DNA from: Cafeteria roenbergensis
Lineage: Eukaryota > Sar > Bigyra > Bicosoecida > Cafeteriaceae
Reading direction: 5' to 3'
DNA: 64,000 nt
Assembly (NCBI GenBank): GCA_008330645.1
Contig: VLTN01000056.1
Coordinates: 124,001 to 188,000 of the forward strand
Shown: piece by piece, positions 49,937 through 61,600 of the stretch
Layout: the number at the start of each line of letters is the position of its first letter
How positions within the stretch are numbered: position 1 is the stretch's first letter
Program-made: the position numbers and the translations under genes
Notes under the pieces: generated by a model
Database searches by the model: none
Told to the model about the DNA's origin: nothing
What the model saw: the letters and a program-made list of their open reading frames with translations, nothing else

Positions 49937-52900
49937 ATGGCGGAGCCGCCGCTCCCGCCGGTGCCCTTTGGCCTTGGCGGAAACGGGCTCACGCACTTTG
50001 CCAGCGCCGCCTGCGACGGTGGTGCCGTGTGGCCGGCGCGTGCTGCGTTTGCGTCGCCGCTGCCAGGCATCGCCCCAGCTGCGCATGTCGAGGAGCTGCC
50101 GGCTTCCGACCCCCTGGCACGCCGACACAGAAGCCAAAAAGTTGCCACGGCGACAGTAGTGAGGCGAGGCCGCGCTCGCGCGTGCCATTTGTTGTCCGGC
50201 GGCCGCGCGCGCGCCGCCAAGCACCGACGGCGGCAATCCAGCCGACCGCTGCCGCGCCGCCTCGCTGGGCGCCGTTGCCGGTATCGCAGGTTGACCTCGG
50301 TGCGTCGGGGGGACACTCGGGGACGAGCACTCTCCTGGCCGGAGCGGCGCGGGCCGCGTTTTCGTCTGCGCTCGGTACTGTGCCCGCTTCGAGCAGACCT
50401 GCAGTCACGCCTCCCGGTCTGTGGCGGGGCGTCGACCCGCTCACGCTCATCCCGTGCGCGGACGGCTGCGTGCGCGTGATGGCCAAAGGTAGCTCGCGCG
50501 CCGAGCGCCAGCGGCTCGTCGCTGTGCTCACGCCTGCAAGAGCGGTCGCGTCCACGATTCGGTCCCTGTCGGTGTCGCCGGCGTTCGAGGTGCCTGCAGC
50601 TCCCCTCCATGCCCAACCCGAGCAGCAGTACCAGCAGCAGCAGCAGCAGCAGCAAGCGCACCCGGCAGCGGCCGCGGCGCCCTCCGCCCTGTCTTTGGAC
50701 TCCGGGACTCCTCCCGCCACGACGGCAACTCGGCGGGCTGTGCTCGTGGTCGCGGCACACCCGGGGGGTCTCACCCTGTGGGTGCTGCTTGAGACCCCAG
50801 CCTCCCAGCAGCCGCCTCCTGCCCTTGACGCTCTCAGCGGCGCGGCGCCGGCCTCTGTCTCCGACCCCTCGTGCTGGAACGACGTGGCCGACTCAACCCT
50901 CATGCCCAAGTCCTGGATTGCCCAGCTCGGCACTGTGAAGCTGCGCAAGTTGGCAGCTCTCTTTGCCGCCCCGCCAGACCCCGGCAGCGGCAGCAGCGGC
51001 GGCAGCGGCGGCAGCGGCGGCAGCGGCTCCGAAGGGAAGTCTGTGCGGCCCTCGCCCGTCACCGCCGTTGCGTTCCTGCCCGCCCTCCCGGGAGCTTCCC
51101 GGCGTCTTTACCTGGCAGAGCCAGTGGCCGAGCAGCCCGCATCACCGGCACCCCCGTCGTCGTCGTCGTCGTCGTCGTCGCATTCGTCGTCCTCGTCCTC
51201 ATCCTCGGCCGCGGCTGCAGCTGGCGCTACAGCCGCGGCGCCGCGCTTCGAAGTGCTCGCAGCCATTGCGGTGGGCACGGCTTCCGGCGTGGTTCGGGTC
51301 GCGAGCCTCTCTCTCGGCGTCAGGCCCTCCGACACACCCTTGACGAGTGCCCCCTCGGCAGTCTCAACGGTGCTCACAGCTGCGCAGGCCGCTGCCAGCG
51401 CTGCGCTGCTGCGAAGGCCGCCACCCGCCGCCGCCCGCGGAGCCCAGGCCGGGCCGGATGCCGTTCCGCCTGCGTCTGCTGCAGGGAGCGGCGCTGCGCC
51501 CCCCGTGAGCGAGGAGGATGCGGCGGAAGCCTACGGGAGGCAGCTTGACGACGCAGACGAGAGCTTGCCCCGGCCGACGCGGCGCCAGCTCGCACGGTCT
51601 CCGCGGCTCAATCTGCTGCAGCGCGGCGCTCCAGCCCAGCGCCAGGCGCAGCCCGACCAGGGTCACGGTCCCGCCGCCAGAGGGGAGACCCTGCTGCTGC
51701 TGCCTGAGGGACCCGTGCTGTTTGAGCCTGACGGCCGGGCAATCACCGCGCTATCGCCGCTCATGTCGGCCCATGCCTGCGGCCAGGATCATCGCGCTGC
51801 CTCCCGGGGCACCGGCACCAGCAGCGGCGATGGTGCGGCCGCCGCGGGCGCTAGGCCGGCCTCTGGCAGCCAGGACTGCGCCCGTGGCTGCGCGCACGCG
51901 CAAGCCGTCGGGCTGGCGGTGGTTCGGGGCGGGTGCCAGGCAGCCATCGCGGCCCTGTGGCCGGATGCTGCTCCCACGACAGCCTCGGCCTCGCGCGCGG
52001 CGCCCGCCGCTGCCGCCGCGGTGGTCGCCGGCGTGGTGCCCCCCCTCGTCCCGCGGAGATGCACGGTCGGGTCCGCTGCAGCGCAGACGGCGGTGGCTGG
52101 AGGCGGCAGCGTCTTTCGCATCGGGGTGCCGCCACCACAGCATTCCACCGCCGCGGGCGCTGCCCCCGGCGGCGTTGCTGGCATGTGGGTGGTTCTCGAC
52201 GCGACGCTGTCCGCGCCCGTGACCGGAGCCGCCTGGACCATGCTTCCAGAGAGCCACCCGACGTTCCGGCCGCTCCCCGTTCCTGCCGGGGCGGCCGGCG
52301 ACTCGCCCTGGGCGGCTGTAGCCGGCGCCGACGCGGCGGACCCCTCTGTCGCCGCTGCCCCTGCGGTTCCGAGCTCGGGGTTCAGCCGCTCTGCTGTCCG
52401 CGAGCGGGCCATGGGCGCGCTGTCGGAGTGCGCCACGGGAGTGCGGGACGGCGGCTCGCCCGTGCCGCGTCTCTCGCCGTCTCTCCATCCGCCTGACGCC
52501 GTCCCCAGCGCGCCGGCACGTGGACGGGCCGTCCCCTTCGCAGCCTTCGCAACGGGTGACGGGCGCGTGATCGCCTGGTCGGCACAGGCCTGGATCTCCT
52601 TCGCCGGTGCAATTGCGGCCGGCGGCCGCCCTGCCCGCTCCATCGCCCATTTTGAGCCGGCGTGCCCCGCTGGCCCCGTGGGGTGGCGCCTGCGCCGGCT
52701 GCTCGTTGCGGAGGCAAGCGCTGGCCCCTGGCGCCTCCGCACGGCCGAGGCCGCCGCCGCCCACCGGAGCGTGTCCTCGGAGGAGCGAGACGCTCTCAAG
52801 GCCGTCGAGTCGCAGCTCGCGCTCGTCGCGCAGCAGTCTCGGTCGCAGAACCAGAAGCGGCGGCTTGCCACACTTGACAGGCTCAAGAGCCAGCGCGGGC

Positions 52901-53477
52901 CTGTCACGGGCTCGCTGGCCTCCAACAGGTCGGGCAGCGTGGTGGACTCTGTCATCAGGGCCCTGGTTCGAGTCCCAGCCGCCTTCTCGGCCCTCGAGCG
53001 CGTCATCGACGACGCGACCGCCTCAGGCGCCGATCCGTCCGGCAGCGCTGCCAAAACCATCCTCGGCGCTTGGCTCGCTCAGCGGCTCCGCAGGCAGCGC
53101 GCGGTTGCGGCGCGAGCTCTGGCCACGTCGTCGCCGCCTGGCCTTTCTGGCTTGGACGCCAGCTGCTGGCCTCCTGTCGTGCTCCTCGCCTCCGCAGTTC
53201 CCTTCCACGACGTGCGGTCTGACAAGCAGAGCGTGCACCCCTTCAGCCGCCGCGCGCCGGTGCTCCCGGCAGACGCCGTGTCGATGCAACGAATCGACGG
53301 CTGGAGGGCCAGGGGGCTGGCTGCAATGCTCGAGCCTGCAGCTCCTGCTGCATCGGCGGCTGGTTCCGCCGGGGGCACGCTGGGCCGCCCAGCCTCGCCC
53401 GCCTCTGCCTCAGCGGCGGCGCCTCCGCAACGGCCGCCAGCGGCGTCGTCGTCGTCGTCCTCCTCCTCGGCGGCCGC

Positions 53478-53512
<35 letters not shown>

Positions 53513-55515
53513 CAGCAGCATCAGCGTCGCCTGCCCCTGCGGCGGGTGCTGGGGCGGCTTTGAGTCAGCCCGAATCGCCCGCCCCCTCAGCCTCGCCTTC
53601 GGATATTATTTCCGCCGAGTCCCTCTACGCGGAGGGCCCAGACCAGGGCGTGCCCCCCCCCGGGCTGGGCCAGCATGAGGACCCGTGCTCGGTGGCAGGC
53701 CTCGTCGTTGCGGCGGTGCGCGTCGCCAGCGAGCAGGCGACAGCCATCGCCACCGGCGGCAGCTCCGTGGGGGCCCTCGCCCCGTGGACCGCTATCTGGT
53801 TCTTGGAGCGCGCAGCAGCGATGCAGCATGCGCACACGGTCAACTCCGCAGCCGTGGCAAGCGCAATTGGGGCCTTTCGCCAGGACGAAGCCAGCCCAGC
53901 CGGAGCAGAAGCGCGCTCGCGGCCTGCACCGCAGGACGCGGCAGTGCCGACGGGCACAGCCGCCTCCGCTGACGCGCAGCCAGCTCCCGCGACAGCGGGA
54001 GTGCCTGCTCAGGCTGCGGCTGCCGGCGCTTCTGGCGACGCGCCCGTCGTCATGGGCCCGACAGCCGCTGACGCCGGCGCAGATGACAACGTTCTGCTTG
54101 ACGGCCCCGCGCCCCCGTCGCCACCCGAAGTGGCGTCAGCTCTGCTCGCTGCCCAAGCCCTCTTGGCCCTGCGAGCGTGCTCCGGCGACCCCTCCAGCCT
54201 GGAGTCGGCTCGCCTTCGTGCGCTGTGGCTGTTGCGCGCAGCAGTTGCTCTGCTCAGCGGGGCTCGCCTCTCCGCCCGGGACGTGGGCACCTTCCCGGGC
54301 ACCAGCGCTGCCCTGGACGTCGGGGGCCCGCCAGAGGTCGAGCCCAAGAGCCGCGTGGACGCTGGCGGCGCCGTTCTGGCGCAGTGGGGCCGGGGCCGGC
54401 GCAGGCTGACGCTGCTCGCCGTGGGTGGGGTGCGGGCCGCGGCGCTTGGGCAGCGGCTGGCTGCGCTGCTGCTGTGGTCGCGGAGTGCAGGCAACGCCGG
54501 GCACGCGGAGGGAGGCGCTGCCGGCGCAGGCCTGTCATGGCTGCAAGCCACAGTGGATGCCGGCCCTGCACGGCGCTGCCTGGCCGCCGCCGCGACCATG
54601 ACGGCGGTGATGGCTGGCCTCGTCGGCGCTCCGACGTGCGGCTCCCGCACCGAGGCTTCGCTGACCAGCTGGGCGGCAGTCAACGCCCGAGCCGCGCGCG
54701 CTGCCGGCGCGCCGCGCCTTCCAGACGGGTACTTGGCCGCAGCGTCCGGCCTCCCAGCGGCGCTGCTTCACGCGCCCCTTGCGGAGGTGGCTGGCGCTGA
54801 TGCGGAGGGCCTCGACGCTGCTGCAGCGGAGGCGTCGGCACAGCTCTCTGCCATCAGCGACGCGCTGGAGAGCTCCAGTGACATCGGCATCGCCAACGCC
54901 GTGGGCAGCGCGTCCGTGAGGCTGGGCCTTGTGGCTCAGGCAGCTGCGGCCGTCGCAGCGGCGTTCACCGCAGAGCACGAGGACTCGCAATGGTGCTTGT
55001 CGGGGGCGGCAGCTCCGCTTGTGGCTCTGCTGGGCACCCCCGATGGGCCCATCAGCCCCGCCACCGGCCAGCCCCTGGTCCTCAGTGACTCGACCCAGCT
55101 GCGCTCGTCGTTCCTCCGGCCCAACCTTGAGATCCTCGCTCCGATGCGAGCCTCGCCGCCGTCGCCTTCGTCGTCCTCCTCGTCCTCGTCCTCGTCCTCG
55201 TCGCCTGCCCCCTCCTCTTCCTCGTCGTCGGCCGCGTCGGCGGAGCAGGTCGCTGGCACGAGGGACACCGCCGCCCCCCTACATGCGGCCACCCAGCTCT
55301 GTCCGGCGTCGTGCCTGCCTTTGGCTGATGGGGGCTCGCTGGGAACGCTCCACTGCGAGATCTGCCACGCGGCTGTGCTCCGGGAAGCCGTGTGTGGCCC
55401 CATGGCCTCATCGGCGCTGTGGTGGTGCCGCGAACCGGGAAACGCCGCGAAGGGAATGGTTGCAGGTCCATTGTGCCCGCTATGCGGGTGCGTGCTCGGG
55501 TCGGTGGAGGCCTGA
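49937..55515 (+). CDS. Large WD-like protein with C-terminal zinc-binding motif, function uncertain
   Basis: Two exons, 49937-50158 and 50290-55515, join in phase 0 (donor GTGAGG, acceptor CGCAG) to give 1,815 residues. The ATG at 49937 has a good context (gaagaATGG). The N-terminal half has WD-like strands: RRAVLVVAAHPGGLTLWVLL, SPVTAVAFLPALP and VLAAIAVGTASGVVRVASL, broken by long Ser, Gln and Ala inserts. The C-terminal half is helical. The extreme C-terminus carries C-x2-C (CEICH), a W-W-C and a second C-x2-C (CPLCG), compatible with a zinc ribbon or treble-clef fold. WD repeats plus a C-terminal zinc site occur in Mediator subunit 16 and in the TFIIIC 90-kDa subunit; either could fit, and neither is shown. 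Confidence 0.65.
50632..50654 (+). repeat. CAG tract encoding a Gln run
   Basis: A nearly pure CAG array inside the WD-like gene encodes QQQQQQQQ after EQQY. A second CAG/CAA array near 53490-53515 lies in the same gene but is read in a different frame, as Ala and Thr codons. Confidence 0.85.
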
Positions 55516-55653
55516 GCCGGCAGGGCAACAATGTGTACTCGAGTGAAAGCTGGCGGCGGCGAGCGATGCAACGGAAATCCAACGCAAGCACGAAGTTAGT
55601 CACGACACAGAAACACGGCTCCGGAGCACGCACCCGCACGCAGCGCTGTCAGC

Positions 55654-57129
55654 TTACTCGTCCGCCATAGCCGCAGCCCCTGCTGCGGCGTCACCACTGA
55701 AGGCGTCGCTCTCGTCCATCTTGGGCTCCTTGGGCTCCATATCTTCGCCGTACTGCATGCACGCGTCCACCACGGCAAGGGCGTAGTCAACGGAGCTCTC
55801 CGTCGTGGGGTCCAGCGGAACGAAGGACACCATGTTGTAGTCGTCGAGGAGCGAGGCGATGGCTCCGTTGAGGCGCCGGAAGCGGGGTCCGGTGGCCTTG
55901 GCGAGGTTTCTGGCAAGGGCCTCTCCTGACGCGGACAGGAGGGGCTCGTACGTGGCCTCTTCGACAAGGTCGCACTTGGTCAGCACCTGCGGGCCGCGGA
56001 GCAATGGGGCGTTGGGGGGTGGGGAATGGTGAGCGGGCAGCGAGCGGCGAGCAGGTTGGCGGCACGCCGCGGCTGGGGGGCGGGTGGCACGCTTGCGGAA
56101 AGGCTTGCGCCGCGGTTGCGTGGGAGGCAGATGCCGGAACCCAGGCCAGTGCCCCGGTGGCTGCGGCCAGGCCAGGCCAGGGAGGGGGGAGGGGGGGGGA
56201 GGGCTCTCACATTGACGTGCGGCAGCTCAAGGTGGACCATGGCGCTGAGCGCGGCCAGGTTGCCGGAGAGAAGCTTGGCCGCATCCGTCACGAACATGGC
56301 GTCGATGGTATAGACGCCGGCGACGTTGAATCCTGCTCGCGTTGGTGGTCGGGTCGTGTCGGACGGGCAGCACGGATCAGTCGGGCGGCGAAAGCGGCAA
56401 AGGTTCGCGTCGCGCTCGGCGGCCAGTGGGCGCACTGCAACAAGCGCGGCGGCGCTGCGAAGCAGAGGCTGCCACCGCCCCCCTTCCCCGGGGCAGTCTC
56501 GAGCGGGAAGTGCCTCTGCGCGTCGGCGCCGCGCGCCTGTCCCGCGTCCACAACATCGCAACCTGCCCTCGACTCCACGCGGCACAGCAGCCCACCCCCA
56601 GCCCGGCCACGCGCGCTGACTGGGCCGCACTGCTCACCTTCGCTGCGCAAGACGTCCACCACGCGCCTCATCACCGGGATGTGAGAGTACAGCTCGATTT
56701 GGCCAGGGCAGTCCAAGAGAACGTAGTCGTCCTCGCCAAAGTTGCGCAGAATCTCCTGGAACCACTCGATGCTCTCGGCCAGGTACTCCATGCAGTAGAG
56801 AAGGCCGCCGTTGGGCCCCATGCCCAGCTCGTCCATCACCTCGTCCACGCTGATGAGGTCGCGCACGTCAGCATCGATTTGGTACTTGAACGCCTCGGCG
56901 GCCGGGTCCAGGTTGATCACGTGCACGCTTCGGCCAGACGCCGCGCAGTGCTCCTGGATGGTCTGGCAGTATGTCGACTGCGGCGGGGCGGAGCACGGCA
57001 AAGCAAGAAGGGCGGGTTCCGTGAAGGAGTGCGGCCGGCGAGTTGCGGTGAGCGTTGCGGACAGTGCCGACAAGCCCTCCTCACCTTTCCTGTCCCCGCG
57101 GGGCCCATCACAATTTGACAGTACTTCAT
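55654..57129 (-). CDS. GPN3: GPN-loop GTPase 3
   Basis: GPN3 works with GPN1 in assembly and nuclear import of RNA polymerase II. Four exons, 57129-57085, 56977-56638, 56332-56211 and 55986-55654, give 279 residues, the normal length. Motifs in order: the P-loop GPAGTGK|S split by intron 1, NLDPAAEAFKYQIDADVRDL, the family-defining Gly-Pro-Asn in GMGPNGGLLYCMEY, DDYVLLDCPGQIELYSHIPV (G3), LLSGNLAALSAMVHLELPHV and TKCDLVEE (G4). The end is FVPLDPTTESSVDYAL and MQYGEDMEPKEPK. All junctions keep phase. Identity is secure; GPN3 is preferred over GPN2 on the basis of length and the YGEDMEPKEPK end. Confidence 0.95.
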
Positions 57130-57325
57130 GGCTCCGTCGGCAGGTCGCTCGGGGCGGCGCTGGCCGCGAGCGGGGCACGGCAGAGTGATTGCCTTCGTGC
57201 AGGGCGGGAACTGCTTGCGGCTCTGCCCGCCGGTGTTTTGCAGTTTGGGGCGCATCGCCGCCCGGGCGCGACACCGGAGCAGCTGGCATCCTGCCCGGGA
57301 GGCTGTCCGCGCATAAGTGTGCGCT
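57130..57325. promoter_or_regulatory. Divergent spacer between GPN3 and the 57326 gene
   Basis: Only 196 bases separate the two divergent ATGs, so the promoters must overlap. No TATA-like element is visible. Confidence 0.5.
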
Positions 57326-58618
57326 ATGCAGTTCGACATGGGCGCGGGAGGGGCGGGCTCCAGCTTTGGCGCGAGCGCGTCAGCGGCGCCCGTTGCAAGC
57401 ACCAGCATTGCCGAGGCCCTGGGTACGCGGCGGCGCGGCGCCGCCGGGAGGCACGGCAGCCTGTCGCGGGCCGGCAGCGGGGTAATTGAGGCCCGCCCGG
57501 CCGACGAAGCTGCCGCCGCTCAGGAGGTGGGCCGGTTCGGCAGAGGGCCACCGCGAGCCCCCGCCGCGCCGGGCCTGCGAGCGCGCGTGCCAGCTGCGGC
57601 TGCCGGCGGCCGCCCCGATTCGGGTCGCAGGCAGCTCAGCGCGTCCTCCTCGCGCGGCAGCGCTCGACGCCGACCCCGGCCCAAGTCGGCCGCGCAGCTC
57701 ATCGCGGAGGCCAGCGCCCACGACGCTCCGGCCACCCAGGAGGCTTGGAAGACCTTCGGGACGGACACGGCCGCCGGGCGCGCCCTGCGGTCGCTGTACG
57801 GCTCGGGGCGGCGCGCCCAACTCTCTGTCAAAGCGCCCAGGCCCAAGCAGGGGGCGAAGCTGGACGCCGAGGCCCGAGGCTCGTTCATTCCTGGCGGGGC
57901 CAAGCCCGGCGCGGCGGACCCGCGGTCGGCCAAGCTGGACCGGGCGGCAATGCGCTCGGTTGAGCTTCCGCCCGACTACGCGCAAGAGGCCCGCTGGGAG
58001 CGAATGCGGCCAGCGCTCATCGACGTGCACCCGGGCAAGCGCCGGACGGCCGAGGGCATTGCGGAGGCGGAGAGGCTGGCGGAGCAGGCGGCCGACCGGC
58101 CAGTGCAGAGCATGGGCCGCGCGGTCGCGACCGACTACGAGAAGCGCCGCCTCCAGCTGCAGTTCCAGTTCAAGGGGGGCAAAGCGCTGCCCTACGCGGC
58201 CTCTCGTGACGCGCTTGTCGGAGAGGTCCCAATGTCCCTGGTGGCGGGCAAGCCCGTCCCGAGCGTGGCCGCGTCGAGGGCCAAGGCGCGAAAGGCCCGC
58301 GCGGCCCAGGGCGGCACGCGGGAGGCGGAGCATCGCCGGCCGGTTGTCGCGTTCAATCTGCCCGTGGACGACGGCGACGACGACGACGAGCCGCTCCGCT
58401 CCGCAGCGGAGGCATCAGCAAGGTCGCCCGGCCGAAGAGCTGGCCCCTCCTCGAGCACGCTGCTCGGCCTGGAGGCCCAGCGCGACGGCATTCTCAAGGA
58501 GGCCGAGGGAGTTCTCCGCGACGACGGAGATGTGGCCGCCATCGACGACGTACTGGGCAGACTTGAGGCAGTTGACCGCCGGCTGGCTGACGAGCGCCGC
58601 CGCCTTGGGAGGTCGTGA
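57326..58618 (+). CDS. Unrecognised basic protein, 430 residues
   Basis: A single exon from the ATG at 57326. The first 110 residues are disordered, rich in Ala, Gly, Ser and Arg. The middle is better ordered and basic: KTFGTDTAAGRALRSLYGSG, then PDYAQEARWERMRPALIDVH and DYEKRRLQLQFQFKGGKAL. The C-terminus has a short acidic run (DDGDDDDE) and a predicted coiled coil (LLGLEAQRDGILKEAEGVLR onward). It lacks membrane or signal segments. I do not recognise the family. It shares a 196-base divergent spacer with GPN3 and ends 27 bases from the convergent MER3 stop. Confidence 0.65.
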   Translation: MQFDMGAGGAGSSFGASASAAPVASTSIAEALGTRRRGAAGRHGSLSRAGSGVIEARPADEAAAAQEVGRFGRGPPRAPAAPGLRARVPAAAAGGRPDSGRRQLSASSSRGSARRRPRPKSAAQLIAEASAHDAPATQEAWKTFGTDTAAGRALRSLYGSGRRAQLSVKAPRPKQGAKLDAEARGSFIPGGAKPGAADPRSAKLDRAAMRSVELPPDYAQEARWERMRPALIDVHPGKRRTAEGIAEAERLAEQAADRPVQSMGRAVATDYEKRRLQLQFQFKGGKALPYAASRDALVGEVPMSLVAGKPVPSVAASRAKARKARAAQGGTREAEHRRPVVAFNLPVDDGDDDDEPLRSAAEASARSPGRRAGPSSSTLLGLEAQRDGILKEAEGVLRDDGDVAAIDDVLGRLEAVDRRLADERRRLGRS

Positions 58619-58645
58619 CCGGCACTGCAGCCTCCCCGCTGCAGC

Positions 58646-61600
58646 TCAGAAGAATGCGTCGGCCGCGTCGTGCAAGCAGCGCGACCTCGCAAGCGCAGCG
58701 TCCAGCGCGCCAAGCGGCCTCGGCGCCGCCATCGAGGCAACCCCAGCCGGGGCCACTGCTGGCAGCCGCGCGCCTGGCCGCGGCAGCGAAAGCTGCACCG
58801 GCAGGCCTCGCGCGGCTTGGGCGGGGCGGCTCGCGCCGGCGGGCTCTGCGCGCGGACGGTACGCGCTGCGGTCTGGCGTCAGCAGTGGGGGTCGGCTGGG
58901 GGTGACCTGCACAGCGCTGCGGCGGATTCGGCTGCTGAAACCGCCCGAGAGTCTGGCGAATGCCTCCATTGCGCGGTGCGCGCCCCGCGTGCCCACGAGT
59001 GACGTGATGCTGCGCTGGCCCACGGACGATGCCAGCGATGGCGACACGGCACGGGGCTCGCCGGCCAGTTGCCGCTCTGGCGTTTGCGCTGGTGTGGCAT
59101 CTGTCGCCGGGAGCCGCGCTCCTTGGCGGGCAGGCGACGAGCCGTGCTGCCCCGAGGCTCTCCCTGCAACCCCGCCCTGCCATGCAAACTTGCGCAAGGC
59201 CTCTGCTGGCGGCACTCGCCGTGGCGATTCGCTGGCTGGGGGCAGTGCCCCTCGCGGGCCTCGTGAGCCGGTGTGGGGTTCCTCCCCAACTCGACCGTGA
59301 GCGGTTGATGCGTCGCCGGGCCGAGCGGCCACCAGCTCGGCGTACGGGTCCCTTCGCCGGCGCTTGCAGCGCGCTTCATCCAATGGCAGCTCGTCGATTG
59401 CCCCGAGCAGCTCGGTCAGTCGGAGCTGGCGATGAGGCGAGGTGGGCGCGTCGGCCCCGCCGTCTGCGGGCCGCTGGCTGGCGCCCGGCGCTGAGCTCCG
59501 GCCCCGCTTGGCGGGGCCTGCTGCAGAGGCCGCCTGGCGGAAGGCGCCTGCCGTCGGGGCCGCCGCCCCGCAGGCCTGCGCAAAGGGTCCGCTTCGGGAG
59601 CGGCCGGTTCGCATGTCGAGCTGCGAGTACCAGTCCAGGCCAACCAGGCGCCGATGCAGCAGGTGGACAAAGACCAGGTCGGCGTTCCCCGGCGCCTCCG
59701 CCACCACGCCGGCCGCACCGGCGGCGTCTGCCAACTGGACCATCGTGGGCTGCTGCGGCTGTCGAAGCCGCACCCGGATGGACTGGCGGACCGCGAGGGC
59801 CCGCACCGGCTTGCGCTCCACCAGGCCGCCGGGCGCGTTTCGGCACACAAACAGCTCGTACTCGCTGAGATCGTGAGAGCGCGCCGCGGCGGGCGCCGGG
59901 GTGGCGCCGTCGCCGCTGGCCGGGTCGGAACCGCCGACGGGCGTGGCGCCGCCGACGGCCGGCTCCAAGTCAAGGTCCACCGCGTCGGGCCCGGCCTTGG
60001 ACGCACGGACAGTGAGCTGCAAGACCCCCCGCAGCACGGCTTGGGCCGACGCTGCTGCCGCTCTTGAGCCCCTTGAGCGGGCTGCCATTGACGCGAGGGC
60101 GTCCAGCGAGGCGCTGCAAAAGTTCTCCAGCGTGATGACGCCGTTGGAGACCCACGCGGCGGCCATGGCATCGGTCACTCCGCATCGCAGCACCGCCGAC
60201 AGCTGGTGGATCTGGCTGGTTGGTGCTTCGCCTCCGCCGCTGCTCGCGCCGCGCGATTCAGGCGGGGGCATGCCCCAGCTGCGGGCCGCGAGGCTTCTCC
60301 CCAGGATGCGGCAGTTCACTGCCAAAGGGCTCCGCACGTCCTCGGAGGCGGCGATGTTGGAGACGGCGACGAGCAGCCGCTCCGCTCGAGCGGCAAGCAT
60401 CCGCGCGTCCTGCTCCAGCCGCGCGTCGCCGAACGCCGCCCGCGCCATGGCGGCCTGCAGAAGCACAAGCGCCTTGGCCTGGGGCGTTTGCACCTTTCCC
60501 GGCGTGCGGTAGCGGACGCACCCAGCCCGCAAGGCGTTGAGCTCGTTGAGCCGCTTCTTGTCGTCTCTCCGGATCGGCATGCCGTCCAGCACCTCGACGC
60601 ACGCTACCACGCGCTCGAGGATCAGGCGGAAACTGGCGCTGTAGGGAACCACCAGCAGCCGGAGCGCTGATGCTACCGACAAGTACGCGTGCGCGATGCC
60701 TCGGGATACCGAGCGCGGCTGGAGCAGGAGGTCTTCGCCGCCGGCCACCGCCTTGGCGAGCGACCGCCACTCCACTGCAGCGATTTCGGAGTCGAGCCTC
60801 GCTCCGCCGGGGGCCTCGATTTCCGTCCGCGGCTCGCCACCGGCCGCCGCCGCTGCAAGGCCTGCTGGCGACGGCCGAGGGGGTTCACTTGCCTGCCCGG
60901 CTGCGCTCGCGGCGGTCACTCCTCGGGCGGCCGCAGATTGCGGGAGCGCGCGGGTCACTCCTGTTGCCACCAGCTTTGCCAGCACCTGCCGGCAGAGGCG
61001 CTTCAGGGCGCGTCTGGCCGGCGCCTCTGGGCCCTGGTTCAACTCCGGAGGCTGGGCTGGAGCACACGGCAGTGCCCAGCCCGCCGCGGCGTCGTTGAGC
61101 TCGGCCTCGTACCGCCTTGGGTCCCGCTCGGCCCTCACGGCCAGGAAGGTGCTTGCTGCCCACCGGTAAGCGTCGCTGACGCAGGCAATGGACCTGCAGG
61201 CCACCTCGGCGTTGATGTGCTCTCCGAGAGAGGAGAGCAGTCCAGACTCCACAATGGTGGTTGGCCCGAAGAGCGCGGCTTCGTACTTGTCCTTCTTGCT
61301 TCGGGCGGTCATCACGACCCCCACGCCTCGCGAGTCAAGCCCGGGGCGCCCGGCCCTTCCGATCATCTGAATCACGTCGCTCGGGTCCAGGTCCGTGTAG
61401 CCCTCAGCAGCGCCCCTGTAGGCGGACGTCGACAGCACCACGACGAGGTGCGCCGGCAGGTTGACCCCCAGAGCCAGCGTTGTCGTTGTTGCCAGCACTC
61501 GCAATGTCCGAGACTTGAACAGGCTCTCCACTTCACTGCGGTCCGCTGCCTCCAGGCCGCCGTGGTGGAAGGCGACGCCGTGCCTCAGTACTGTCGAAAG

